Source: Lepidodermella squamata (Eukaryota; Gastrotricha). From it: a stretch of 64,000 nt of DNA. The stretch covers positions 2,046,001 through 2,110,000 of the forward strand of contig JBLDXI010000032.1 of NCBI GenBank assembly GCA_047495785.1, read 5' to 3'. The notes under the pieces are model-generated. The model worked only from the letters and a program-made list of their open reading frames with translations. It ran no database searches and was not told where the DNA came from. Below are positions 35,640 through 45,475 of the stretch, piece after piece (position 1 is the first letter of the stretch; every line of letters starts with the position of its first letter). Made by a program: the position numbers and the translations under genes.

Positions 35640-35848
35640 ATGGCCATTCGATTGAACCGACGCCTTCGACGAATTCCTCCACGTCAATGAACCCATCACC
35701 GTCGCGGTCGAACATGGGCCAAGCAGCAGATATCAATGCCATCCTGCTTGAAGAGCTCGTTTAAAGCCTGCTTGAATTGCGCTCCTGGTTAACCTTCCAG
35801 TCTTTATGACCTCCTTAGGCTCATAGTTTCGCCTTCAGTTGCCGACAT
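35640..35848 (-). pseudogene. Decayed EF-hand gene relic
   Basis: It begins MSATEGET, then lacks most of helix 1. Fragments TGRLT, AQFKQALNELF and WPMFDRDGDGFIDVEEFVEG align with the genes at 33005 and 35215 but lie in different frames, with several small indels. The second calcium loop (DRDGDGFIDVEE) is intact. Third member of the tandem subfamily, now non-coding. Confidence 0.75.
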
Positions 35849-36072
35849 AATATCTATCTAAAGGAAAAAATGAAAATTTCTTGGTACTTGACTTGATTAA
35901 AAACATAGGTCGGAATTATACATCTTATGGAAGAAATATATGTCAAAGAAATCTCTGCTTGTACAGCTCCATGCTAGGCCTATAAGGGTTACACCGGCCT
36001 TGGGTGATTTTTTTTCTGTCAAGTGCCGTATTGCCAGAGGCGCTGCCACAATAATTTAATTTGGACTTTGGT

Positions 36073-36131
36073 CGGGTGAAAAAACGCGAAAAATTGCCAT
36101 CACGTGATAAAACGGAGGTTTACGTGGCAGA
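36073..36131 (-). promoter_or_regulatory. Conserved E-box/ACGTGG upstream block, copy 2
   Basis: Same motif order as at 34631 (GCCATCACGTGAT then TTTACGTGGCAGAAA). It lies about 600 bp upstream of the EF-hand gene at 35215-35481 and about 225 bp upstream of the relic. It sits within the 35945-36140 copy of the tandem upstream duplication. Confidence 0.4.
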
Positions 36132-36644
36132 AAAAATTATACTTGAGGTTTGCTTGAGGTTTGAAAATATGTGCGGTTTAACGCCTTTGCCTGATTTTTT
36201 CCTTTCAAGCGCCGTACAATGCCAGAGGGCTATTTATTGCCACAGTTAACGGGCAAGAGTATAACTCGGATGAAAAAAACCTAAGAAAAATTGCGTGGGC
36301 AGAATTCGAGGCATGCCGGCGCGGTGTGTTACACAGTAAAAAACGCTTGAATTCATGCCCTCATTAGCGAGCTTACAGGTGATCCTTGTAATTTATGCCC
36401 TGTTGCGTATTCATACGTAAGTATATTCTATTCCCTGTTGCGACAGGAGAAAAGAGCTGCAATGACATGGCTTTTTCGCGCTTTTGATTTTTATCAAGTC
36501 AAGTACCAATTTGACGACCATTGAGTTGTATTTATTTGTAAATAATGTAAATTATCAGAAAGCCATCATTTAAGATGAAAAGCTAACCAAACGCCATGAT
36601 GTAAACGCAAGAAGTGAATCAATGTTTCAATTAATGATCGGCTT

Positions 36645-37970
36645 TTATTGTACTTGTATCAACTTCAGAAGTCCTGCAATGAATTCTTTCTTGTCAACAA
36701 ATCCATCGCTGTCGGTGTCGAAAAACTCCCACGAATCCATCGCTGATTCGCCGATCATTTGCCCCATGTTTTCTCCGAACAAGTCGATGACTGCAGCCGT
36801 GAATTGTGTCTGGTTTATCCATAGAGCTGATAGAGTGCTCACTCGCCATCAAAAACACGGAACGCAATGGGGGCCATATGGCAGGGGATTAACTCATTGT
36901 CCTGGAGTAAGAAACTGAACTAATTACAAATCGATCGATCTCATAAATCGCTGGCGCCAGCGCTTCGATTATCGGTTACAACGTCGGGCTTTGGGTCATC
37001 GCTAAACCGAGGGACGGCCGATATTTTGACACTAAATTTGCCCGGTTAGCATATTTAGAAGTGGCAAATAGGCGACCGAGAAGTCAACGTCCACTTTCGA
37101 CCATTTACCTCTGAGGTAGTCCACACCTGGATGTAAGGTGAAATTGAACGACCTTTTGAAGCCAAGTTATGCATCAGGCCGAATCGATCATTTTGGCACC
37201 TGATTAAGATCTGGAACCCCCATATTTTGATCGGTATAAATGTTGAAGTTAATTCACCCTTAAAAAACACTTTGTTTGCTGTTTTCGCAGTTTTTACTGA
37301 GTGATTTAAAGGAAAAAAATGTTGCGTAATTATTGAGATTTAGTTTTTTTGCGCTAAGCTTAATTTTAAACAAGCGATTTTGATGACTCATGCTCGTTCA
37401 CTCGCACAAAATAAAGATTTGTGAATCAAAACAGTGCTTTTAAAGGGCGAATTTACTGTGAAAATGTGTACCCATCAAAATATGGGGGTTCCAGATCTTA
37501 ATCAGGTGCCAAAATGATCGATTCGGCCTGATGCATAACTTGGCTTCAAAAGGTCGTTCAATTTCACCTTACTTTCAGGTGTGGACCACCTCAAATGGTC
37601 AAGGATGATAAGGGAAGCCGACTTCTCGGTCGCCTTACCACCAACTCTAAGATAGCTACCTTTGTAAATTTGGTATAATAAAATCGGCTGTCTCTTACTC
37701 TTTCGATGACCAAACGCTCGGCCATGGAACCGATAATCGAAGCGCTGGCGTCAGCGATTTATGTGATCGATCGATTTGTAATTAGTTCAGTTTCTTACTC
37801 CAGGACAATGAGTTAATCCCCTGCCATATGGCCCCCATGGCGTTCCGTGTTTTTGATGGCGAGTGAGCACTCTATCAGCTCTATGGGTTTATCTTACCAG
37901 ACTTGTCCTTGTCTTGATCTGCAAAGGCCTGCTTATAACGTTCTATTACAGCTTCTTGTGTTGGCGGCAT
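36645..37970 (-). pseudogene. EF-hand gene split by a transposon
   Basis: The N-terminal half (ATG at 37970: MPPTQEAVIERYKQAFADQ) and the C-terminal half (ending LLKLIQVQ at 36645) match the intact gene at 59666-59917. They are separated by the element at 36820-37885, which interrupts the codons of loop 1 (DKDKSGKIN). Apart from the insertion, the two halves stay in frame without stops, so disruption is recent. Confidence 0.88.
36820..37885. mobile_element. 1066-bp long-TIR DNA transposon with 8-bp target duplication
   Basis: It starts CATAGAGCTGATAGAGTGCT and ends with the reverse complement. The outer arms of about 160 bp differ at only a few positions, and inner arms (about 37070-37270 and 37460-37650) also pair, so nearly the whole element folds back on itself. 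It is flanked by GGTTTATC at 36812-36819 and 37886-37893. The empty site is visible in the paralogue at about 59839. No transposase ORF. The 8-bp duplication is typical of hAT-class integration (P and Merlin elements also make about 8 bp). Confidence 0.88.
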
Positions 37971-38411
37971 ATTGCAGATGAAGGATGAGAGATGATCCGT
38001 GTATACTTATTTAAATCAATACAAACAGAATATCTAACGATGAATAGCCACAAGAAAAGCTGTACAATTATGAAGTGGCTCCCAACTTATCGGGAGCTAC
38101 ATAATCTTATATACTTATTTAAAGTCAAGGATCTATACATATACACCTTCGTGTTTGGCACGATAAGTATCATCTGGGTTAACACTGGCCGTTGGCTGTA
38201 TCTTTTTAACTGCCATCTAACTTTGATCAGCTGCAAAAACATCGCAGAAGGTTATAAACACACAATAAAAATCTTAAATTGTAATAACGCACGCAATCAT
38301 GCGCAGTAAAAAAACGTGCGATTCAAGGCTTTTTTCTTATGTTTTCTTTGAAGCGATGTTATTCCAGATAGCTATTACACTGTCAACTATTTCAGATTTG
38401 ATGCTCATCTG

Positions 38412-38470
38412 GCAAAAAACCGCGAAAAATGCCATCACGTGATGAAGAGGGGATTTACGTGGCAGAAATT
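38412..38470 (-). promoter_or_regulatory. Conserved E-box/ACGTGG upstream block, copy 3
   Basis: CGCGAAAAATGCCATCACGTGAT then GATTTACGTGGCAGAAATTA, about 440 bp upstream of the split EF-hand gene. It lies inside the segmental duplication, so it is homologous by descent to copy 4 at 60323. Confidence 0.4.
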
Positions 38471-39304
38471 ATGAGGCTTTTACAACATACAACAGCGCTC
38501 CGGGTTTGACACCTGCTCTTGCCCGCGCGTTTATTGTTCACCCAAGCGGCGTACGTAGAAATTCGCCGATGTGTACAGGCGGAACTGAAGCCGGTCCAAG
38601 CGCGGACCGCAGCAAACCCTGCCACTTGGCTACACATCAATGCAATAACAATTTTACTTGGGCGATGAACCTATACGGCTCATTTCGTTTGGTACATGAT
38701 TTTTTTAAGGGTCTAACCTTTGAGCGGAATTAACTGAGTCTGAAACGGACCAAACTCAACGCTAACCTAAACTCAGTGTTCTAAAGCATGTTACACGTGA
38801 TACAATGTAACAACCAAAATTAAAGCATAATGCTGTTGCATCGTCATCTTTAGGAGGTTTCGGATCCTATTCTGGTGAACCAAGCCATTTTAGTCGTTGG
38901 ATCAGATTGGATCAGAACGGAGAATCCACTGGTACCGAGAATCATTGCCGATTGTATAGAAACTTGAGCCAGCTGCAATTTGCAACCGTTCTTGCTCCGG
39001 TGCGGGCTCAGATCAACTCGAGAATCGTTGTGGCGCCAAGAGCCAAGAGAGGATGCTACAGCAAACAAGTCACAAGCCGAGATCGTTTCAAAGGTCGCAG
39101 GCCGACAGTGGTAATGTTATTAACGCAGCATAACATATTCCATCTTGGACTGAGAGGTAACTACCACAAAATCGTTTGCTCAAAGAACAAAATAATATAG
39201 TCGATAATATTTTGTCTTTTTCGCTCTTTGAAAGAGACCCTCAAGACGAGTTATGCTTGATTACATTAGGGACACAAAACTGCAGAGAAAACGGAGGTAC
39301 AAAG

Positions 39305-41290
39305 ATTTTTAAGATTTAAAGCAATCAATTTGTGGTTGATACCACGTGGTGAATTGCATCCGCAGCATATAAAACATTGCCAGCATTTAATCCGCTGAAA
39401 TTGATACGTCCATTCCTCATAATGTAGACGTGGAATTCTGCCATCAAACGACGTGTTTGCTCGGCAGCTAAACCTGAGAAAGAAAAATTCCACTGTTGAG
39501 TGAAGTGCGACCAGTTGCCAGGTGTTCCCAGCTCCTTCAATTTATCGCACAGCTTCATGTCTCAATGTCACAACTCTGGTGTTCATTCTCATTCTCTCAT
39601 TCTCATTCTCATTTTTATTGCAAATTGTTTTTCAACAGTTAGCAAATAGTTAAGTTTAGTTTAGCAGAAAGTTGTTTCTTGGCGCCTCACCACAGAAGTC
39701 ACGTAGTTTACCAATGAAGGCGAATTAAATTTTATATGTTTGCAAAAAGCACTGTGAGAGTTGTTAACCACGCAAGACGGCAGACGGTTCCACGCAGCAC
39801 GCACGCGCCTGGAAAAGCTAAATTTATAGTTCAGGTTATTTCTAACCGCTTTCATCGTCACAGAATGAGGAGGAAGGCGAGAGTTTCGGGAGATTATAAA
39901 GTCAGAGAAATTTATATCAATACAACCCTGATACATTTTATGCATTAGAATGAGGTCATGTTGGAAGCGGCGAACCTCTAGCGTCGTTAAGCCCAATTTC
40001 TGTAGACGTTCCTCATAAGATGCACCCTCGACCGTTTCGTGATACGAGCTTCGATAGAGTAGTCTTTTTGTGAACCGCTCAAAGGTTCACAACCGCTTTG
40101 TGAACCCCGGAAACCGCTTGTACCGATTCAAGGTCATCAATATCCTGTAATGAAAAAGGCGAGTACACGGCTGGACAGAAGTCCAAACGAGATAATGTGT
40201 ATGTTTTATACGCTCTAAATCGGAGGGCCTTAGACGAAAATGATTTGGCTATCATTCCATTAATACGATTACATTTCGCTGCGAGAGACTGACAATGATC
40301 TGAAAAAGATAGCTTTGAATCGATAGTAACACCGAGATCTTTCACTGAGTTGACAACTTGCAGGTCCACACCATTGATGCTAAATTGAAACGGGAATTCA
40401 TTTTTGCCCATTCTCAGTACGACACATTTTTTAGAATTAACAGACAATCCGTTATCGTCAAACCATTTGATTAACCGATCTAAGTCTTCCTGAAGTTCAA
40501 AGCAGTCTGTGAGATTACGAATGACCTTGTATAGCTTCGTGTCATCAGCAAATAACTTCATAATCGATTTCAGAATACACGAGTTCACATCCGATGTGTA
40601 TATCAGAAACAATATCGGACCAAGAACCGAGCCTTGAGGCACCCCGGAAGTTACGGGGGACCATTCCAAGGCTTCAGAGTTGACAATCACACGAAAGAAA
40701 CGATCGGAAAGAAAAGCTTTTATCCAGCGAAGGAGCGCGCCACAAACGTTAATGTCAAGAAGCTTTGCTAACAACAATGTGATCGGAACTGTATCGAAAG
40801 CCTTGGAAAGATCGAGGTAAATAACTACAACATCGAGGAGTTGGTCTAGAAAACCAAGCCAGTCGTTAGTACAAGAGAGGAGCTGCGTCTCGCAACATCT
40901 GCGCGATATGAAACCGAATTGGTTATCTGGCATCAAGTTATTCCTGTTCAAGTATATCAACAATTTGTCTTTTACAATAGTTTCCTGAACTTTACATAGA
41001 ATACAGGTTAGACTAACGGGTCTGTAATTCCCCGCCGAAGAAGCATCACCACTCTTCTTATATACTCATAGATCACTCACTCATAGATCTCAAATTTTCC
41101 CACCTGAAAATAGCAAGAGCGCTTTGCTATGAAAAATTTAGACAATATTAAAAAATATATATACCATTCTTGCTTTAGCTCTGGGTTGTTCAGAACAGTT
41201 GATACGATTATAGCGCCTAAGTTCACAGGATTACCCCACATGGTAACAGCAATCTGGCTCTTTTGAGACTTTTTTATGGCTTATTCTACA
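39305..41290 (-). pseudogene. Truncated aspartate aminotransferase copy split by a LINE
   Basis: 39305-39586 matches the last exon of the complete gene at 61016 (CDKLKELGTPGNWSHFTQ, MRNGRINFSGLNAGNVLY), with a small deletion after HFTQ. 41078-41290 matches the intron and the 3' end of exon 2 (MWGNPVNLGAIIVSTVLNNP). Similarity stops there, so exon 1 and most of exon 2 are missing. The catalytic-lysine part is absent, so no enzyme can be made. Confidence 0.85.
39587..41077 (-). mobile_element. 5'-truncated non-LTR retrotransposon (CR1/Jockey-like)
   Basis: The minus strand encodes reverse transcriptase motifs in order: GNYRPVSLT, YLDLSKAFDTV, SGVPQGSVLGPILFLIY, LFADDTKLYK (catalytic FADD), NSKKCVVL and DLGVTIDSKL. 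The C-terminal LINE region follows (YEERLQKLGLTTLEVRR, RRVRAAWNRLPSCVV). The frame is broken near 40079 by a small local duplication around GGTTCACAAAG. The 3' end is a GAGAAT/GAATGA simple repeat (39587-39625) instead of poly-A. There is no endonuclease or ORF1, so it is 5'-truncated and dead. It sits in the aminotransferase pseudogene. Confidence 0.87.
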
Positions 41291-41706
41291 TCACAAGGAA
41301 GGTGTCGCAGAAAGGTGTGTACGAGCAATTCATGGCATGGAATCACACTCGTATACTTACAGTATTGAAGGAGTTTTTTGGCGGAAATTAGGCCAAGGAA
41401 ATCATGCAAATTTTAAAGTATTTTTGTTATTTGTTTATTCAGCAGAAACGGTAGTGTCAGTCCATACATTTTATTTCATATGGTGATCATTTCATACTTA
41501 ATCTGTAGCATTTCATACTATTTTTGAGTGATTATTTCAATACATTTTTGCCATATTTTCGTGATTATTTCATACGCAATAATATATTTAGAAATCGTGA
41601 TCATTTCATATTTATTTTAATTATTCTTAAATCGTGACCATTTCATACGTAAATCACTCATCACTAATCATTATCTTAAAACGGTCTGAGCAATATATTG
41701 TGCGCT

Positions 41707-44700
41707 TTAGTTATCCTCGGAAGCATCAACATCTTCATCGGTCGTGACTTCAGGATCGACAAAATCGAGCGGGAAGAGTTCGCGGAAATCTTCTTTTTGC
41801 TTTGGTTTCTTTTCTTTTAGCTCAGAAAGGCAGTGCGCAATCGAATCGAGGAATTCGATTACGCCTAGCTCATTTCGATCTAGTTCGTCCCAACATTTTT
41901 TGATGCGCTCGGTCAATCGAGTGTAGATCCTCAAACTAGAACCGAAATTCCTTGCGATGCACGCACCACCTGTCAACACCAACCACCTTAAACCAGATAA
42001 ACCAGTAAGATTCGACGTAATCGACAAACTTCGATAAATTTTCCGATTGATCAATGAGATTACGAGCTTGAAACTTCACCAAATCGAAAGCCGGTCTCAT
42101 TTTATCCTTGGGAAGAAGAGGCAAGGCCATGATTCGCCGCACTAATCGATGGATTTCACCCTCGATTTCGAGGTAGTCATTCCACAGCCCGTTGTCGTGA
42201 ACCCAATGTAGAATAGCCTGACAGACAGACATAGACCTTTCTATGGAACTGTCTACACCAACAAGCACCCACTGTCATGCAGTCATGGTTCCAGCTGAAC
42301 GATCCCTCGAACTATGAAACTCGCCACTTTGAACCGATGTTTAAACCAACATACTCGAAGGTTCGCGGCATGCTGAGCATGAGCTACCGAGGCCCTGATC
42401 TATGGAACCAGCTCCCGGTCAATGTCCATCAATCTGAAACAGCTCAGACCTGCAGGGAAGCCACCTATTCGCACTTCTACGAAAAAAATTCTGCAAAATC
42501 GAAATTAAAATGAAGCTCTATATATTCTAGTTTCATATTTCCTTATCCACGGTAAAAAAACGGTGAGCTGCCGTTGCAGTGTTCCGAGACCGGGGGCTAA
42601 GGGGGAAGAATGATCCCCCAGAGAGCTGCGATGAAACTCTGAAGGGGATAAGCTTACCCCCTTGGAGCTGAAAATTTTGGAATAATTGGCCCATTTTGAA
42701 ACCAGCAGAATCATAGTTTTCTAGTGGAATAGATGTCGAAAACTCAGCCTTGTCAAAGGAAAGTCGGTAGGGGTAATCATTTTCCACAAACACAGTAACA
42801 AACGCCGATCACTTTGATCGCTTAAAAAATCAAGAAATCACTTCAAAATCGATAATCGATATTCGACAATCGATTAAGAGTTGCTAATGTTGGAAAACAG
42901 ACATCACCACTGGATTCCCCGTGAAAAGTTACCCTAGAGGACATGGCTTCACCGTGATTCCTTATGAGAAATGAAGATTCAATTTATAATGAAACAAAAC
43001 TGTTCGTTTGTCTGCTATCATAGCCCTATTAAAAATTGAAAAAAAATAAAATTTCATAAAAAACGTCTTCAAACTGCTTTTTTCGATACAAAATCCCCCT
43101 TAACAACCCGAAGGGCTAATTTCTGTATGTCGATTCGTTTCGCTTTTTCAGAATTTTCATAAAGATCACCGATCTCGAGATGATTAGGGGGGGGGGGGGG
43201 TAATAAATTTATTACTTAATTGCCAATCACCCAGTTTTTCTTCAAATCCTAACGTGTGACATATAAAATTATGCAGAATTTCGCGCTGAATCCAACGGTC
43301 AGTTGTAAGATCGGACGCATGGTTATCAAGAAAAGGCTACCTTATTATAAGCGATTTTCACCATTATTTGTTGGCTCAATTTATCGTAAACATGCAATTA
43401 TAGACTGCTCTCAGCCATAATCGTCGAAAAATACCGTCAGCTAAAGCTCGCTTCGCTCGCATGCTTAATTAATTTTTAGGTGTCGGTGTCCGCGCCGAAG
43501 TTTTTGGGGCCTTTTTATGATCCTTATTCACTCAAACTTTGTACCTTAAAAGCGTAGGTCATGGCTTCAATTGAGAGTACGATTTGGGATTTGGGATCGC
43601 GGAAATTGTTCGTCAAGAACCTGTGAGTCATCAGCAAAATGGAAATAAGAAAAGTAGAGATGATAATGCTCCTTATACACATTCTCGAACGAGTGATCAA
43701 TGCGAGCGAATTTTTTTAGAAAATTGCCTTATCCCCCTCAGACCAAATCCTTCTCGGAACACTGTGCCGTTGTTGTAATATTGCTTCGTTTTCCTGATGG
43801 TTGACTCAAATTTATGTCATCTCCAATTGTCCTATCCTTTTGTAACTGTCCTGCAATTAACTGTTTCCTTTCAAACTTAACTTTGTCGAGCTGCCCTCTC
43901 TGGGTGTCATAGCTTTGAAATAAATAAATAAATAAACAGTAGTGAAAATGACAGCCGGCGATTTCACACATGAATATCAAATAAAGCGCGTTCATTATTG
44001 CCAGCTCGTAGTCACTAGTCACGACAGGCTGAGTTAGCGTAGGGACCAGTTTCATCATTTCATCACGTTGATAGCCAAACACTCGAAGATAAAGCTCTTG
44101 CGATTTGTTATTCATAAGGATGTAGCAAGCGGGAACAGCGAACTATTTTTGACTAATGTCAGGAAAACGAGGAGTTGATAGAAAATTACGGGCGCGCATT
44201 TGAAGGTTCCATCATAACAAACGATCTCGTAGATTGAGCCATCCTAATCAAACCCGAGTCAGTGGCATAGACAACAAAAGCCCCAGGAACTTTGATATCG
44301 CGAACAACTTCGAAAGAAATAATTGCTTTCGACTATTGAAGCGATACAATTGAACCTTATTTTCGCCAGAGTCAAGTTGTTCGAACCATTTAACAACAGT
44401 TTTCGGTCTTTTGGGTTGATAAATGTTGAAATGGCGATACAGAGTCCGCTTGCAGTTTTCGTAATTCGGAATTGAACTAACGAGCTTCAAATGCTCCAAA
44501 CCATGATCTTCGACCAGATCTAGAAAGTTTCCTACCAGCTCTTTGCAGATATCGTGAACTGTGCGACCTCGAGTTGTTTTAATCTGATCTTTGATCTTGC
44601 TCATCACGACATAACTGAGCCCTTCATAGTAGTTAGCCACATCGTCATGTTGACCTTCGACTCCAGTCACTTCAGTTCCATCTTCGTTCAACACCAGACA

Positions 44701-45099
44701 TGCCTTTTGACAATGCATGCAGCGATACCCACGATCCTCAACCCAGTTGTAAAGATGGCCGCTGCTGAAGCAAACCTTTCCGCCACGAGTACTTTCGACA
44801 AAAAACTTCGGAAGATCTTCTTTCTTCTTCTTGGCAGCAACAACAGACACGTGGGAAACTGGCCGAGAAACTTCAGGCAGTTGAACTTGAACTTGAGCCA
44901 CTTGTTGGCTGGGCTGGATTACCGAATTCCACGTTAAAAATTGCTGAAGTTGGAACATTGGAATAGTTGAATTGTCGGGTGCTGGTCTAATTGGTGTCGA
45001 AGAAATGCCGGTTTCATGCGGGTTAAACAGTGAAGCCTCCAAGAAGGTGGCTTCGAAATTCAGAAACATGTGCAATATCACCTCATTTCTCGATTTCAA
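41707..45099 (-). pseudogene. Decayed MULE transposase with FLYWCH-like zinc finger
   Basis: Read leftwards, 45099 to about 44300 gives a FLYWCH-like finger (GHLYNWVEDRGYRCMHCQKAC...HDD) and a linker (HFNIYQPKRPKTVVKWF). 44250-44110 encodes IYEIVCYDGTFKCAPVIFY with the first catalytic Asp (DGTF). 44115-43940 has VTSDYELAI (second Asp) and AGCHFHYC. After a LINE insertion, QAILHWVHDNGLWNDYLEI resumes and continues (MALPLLPKDKM...WCVHRK). The tail is acidic (TTDEDVDASEDN). These are signatures of MULE-type DDE transposases. At least two frameshifts (near 44300 and 44110) plus the insertion make it inactive. Confidence 0.82.
42225..43935 (+). mobile_element. LINE 3' fragment inserted in the MULE
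   Basis: The plus strand at 42277-42513 encodes a LINE C-terminal motif (MSYRGPDLWNQLPVNVHQSE). A long 3' region follows, ending in an AAATAAATAAATAAATAA tail at about 43918. The MULE coding sequence is cut exactly at this piece: HFHYC on one side and QAILHWV on the other. A short ACAG repeat flanks it (42221-42224 and 43936-43939). A poly-G tract lies at about 43188-43200. A second plus-strand stretch (about 43584-43778) is unexplained. Confidence 0.72.
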
Positions 45100-45475
45100 T
45101 TACTTCCTTAATTTATTGATGATGTTCTTGTATTGATGTTGAATTAAACTTTTAGATCGATTGCTGGAAAAATGGTAATTCCTTGTTAACGCTTGTTTAC
45201 ATAATTGCAACTAACAATTTTTGAAAAAAACACTCTCGTTACACTTTGCATCGGTTGTTTTACCGGTTTTTTCTTTCTAAACGGACAGGAATCTATAATC
45301 AACAATTAAGAGTCATTTGAAATTAGTAATAACATGTATACAGTGTGTCTCGGCATTCCATAAATTCCATAGCCACAGCCCCTCGCAATAGCTTGATGCA
45401 TCTCTGCTTATCATCAGACGCTACATCTGCCTCGCAGATCGTGGCTGCAAATATAGTCCGTCCATTTGAAGGCAT

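Larger units (their letters stand above)
36424..41290. repeat. Degraded segmental duplication (copy of 59424-61470)
   Basis: Without two inserted elements (36820-37885 and about 39587-41077), this stretch follows the 59424-61470 region: the EF-hand gene, its upstream DNA, the last aminotransferase exon, an intron, and the end of the preceding exon. Similarity starts at CCCTGTTGCGACAGGAGAAA in both copies and ends near 41290. A stretch at about 38880-39115 has no match in the other copy. This copy carries only part of the aminotransferase, so the other locus is the likely source. Confidence 0.8.

Noticed and set aside
38506-39200. Short plus-strand ORFs next to the split EF-hand gene
   Set aside because: The first lies in duplicated upstream DNA and is not conserved as a frame in the other copy; the second is in an unmatched piece with no domain.
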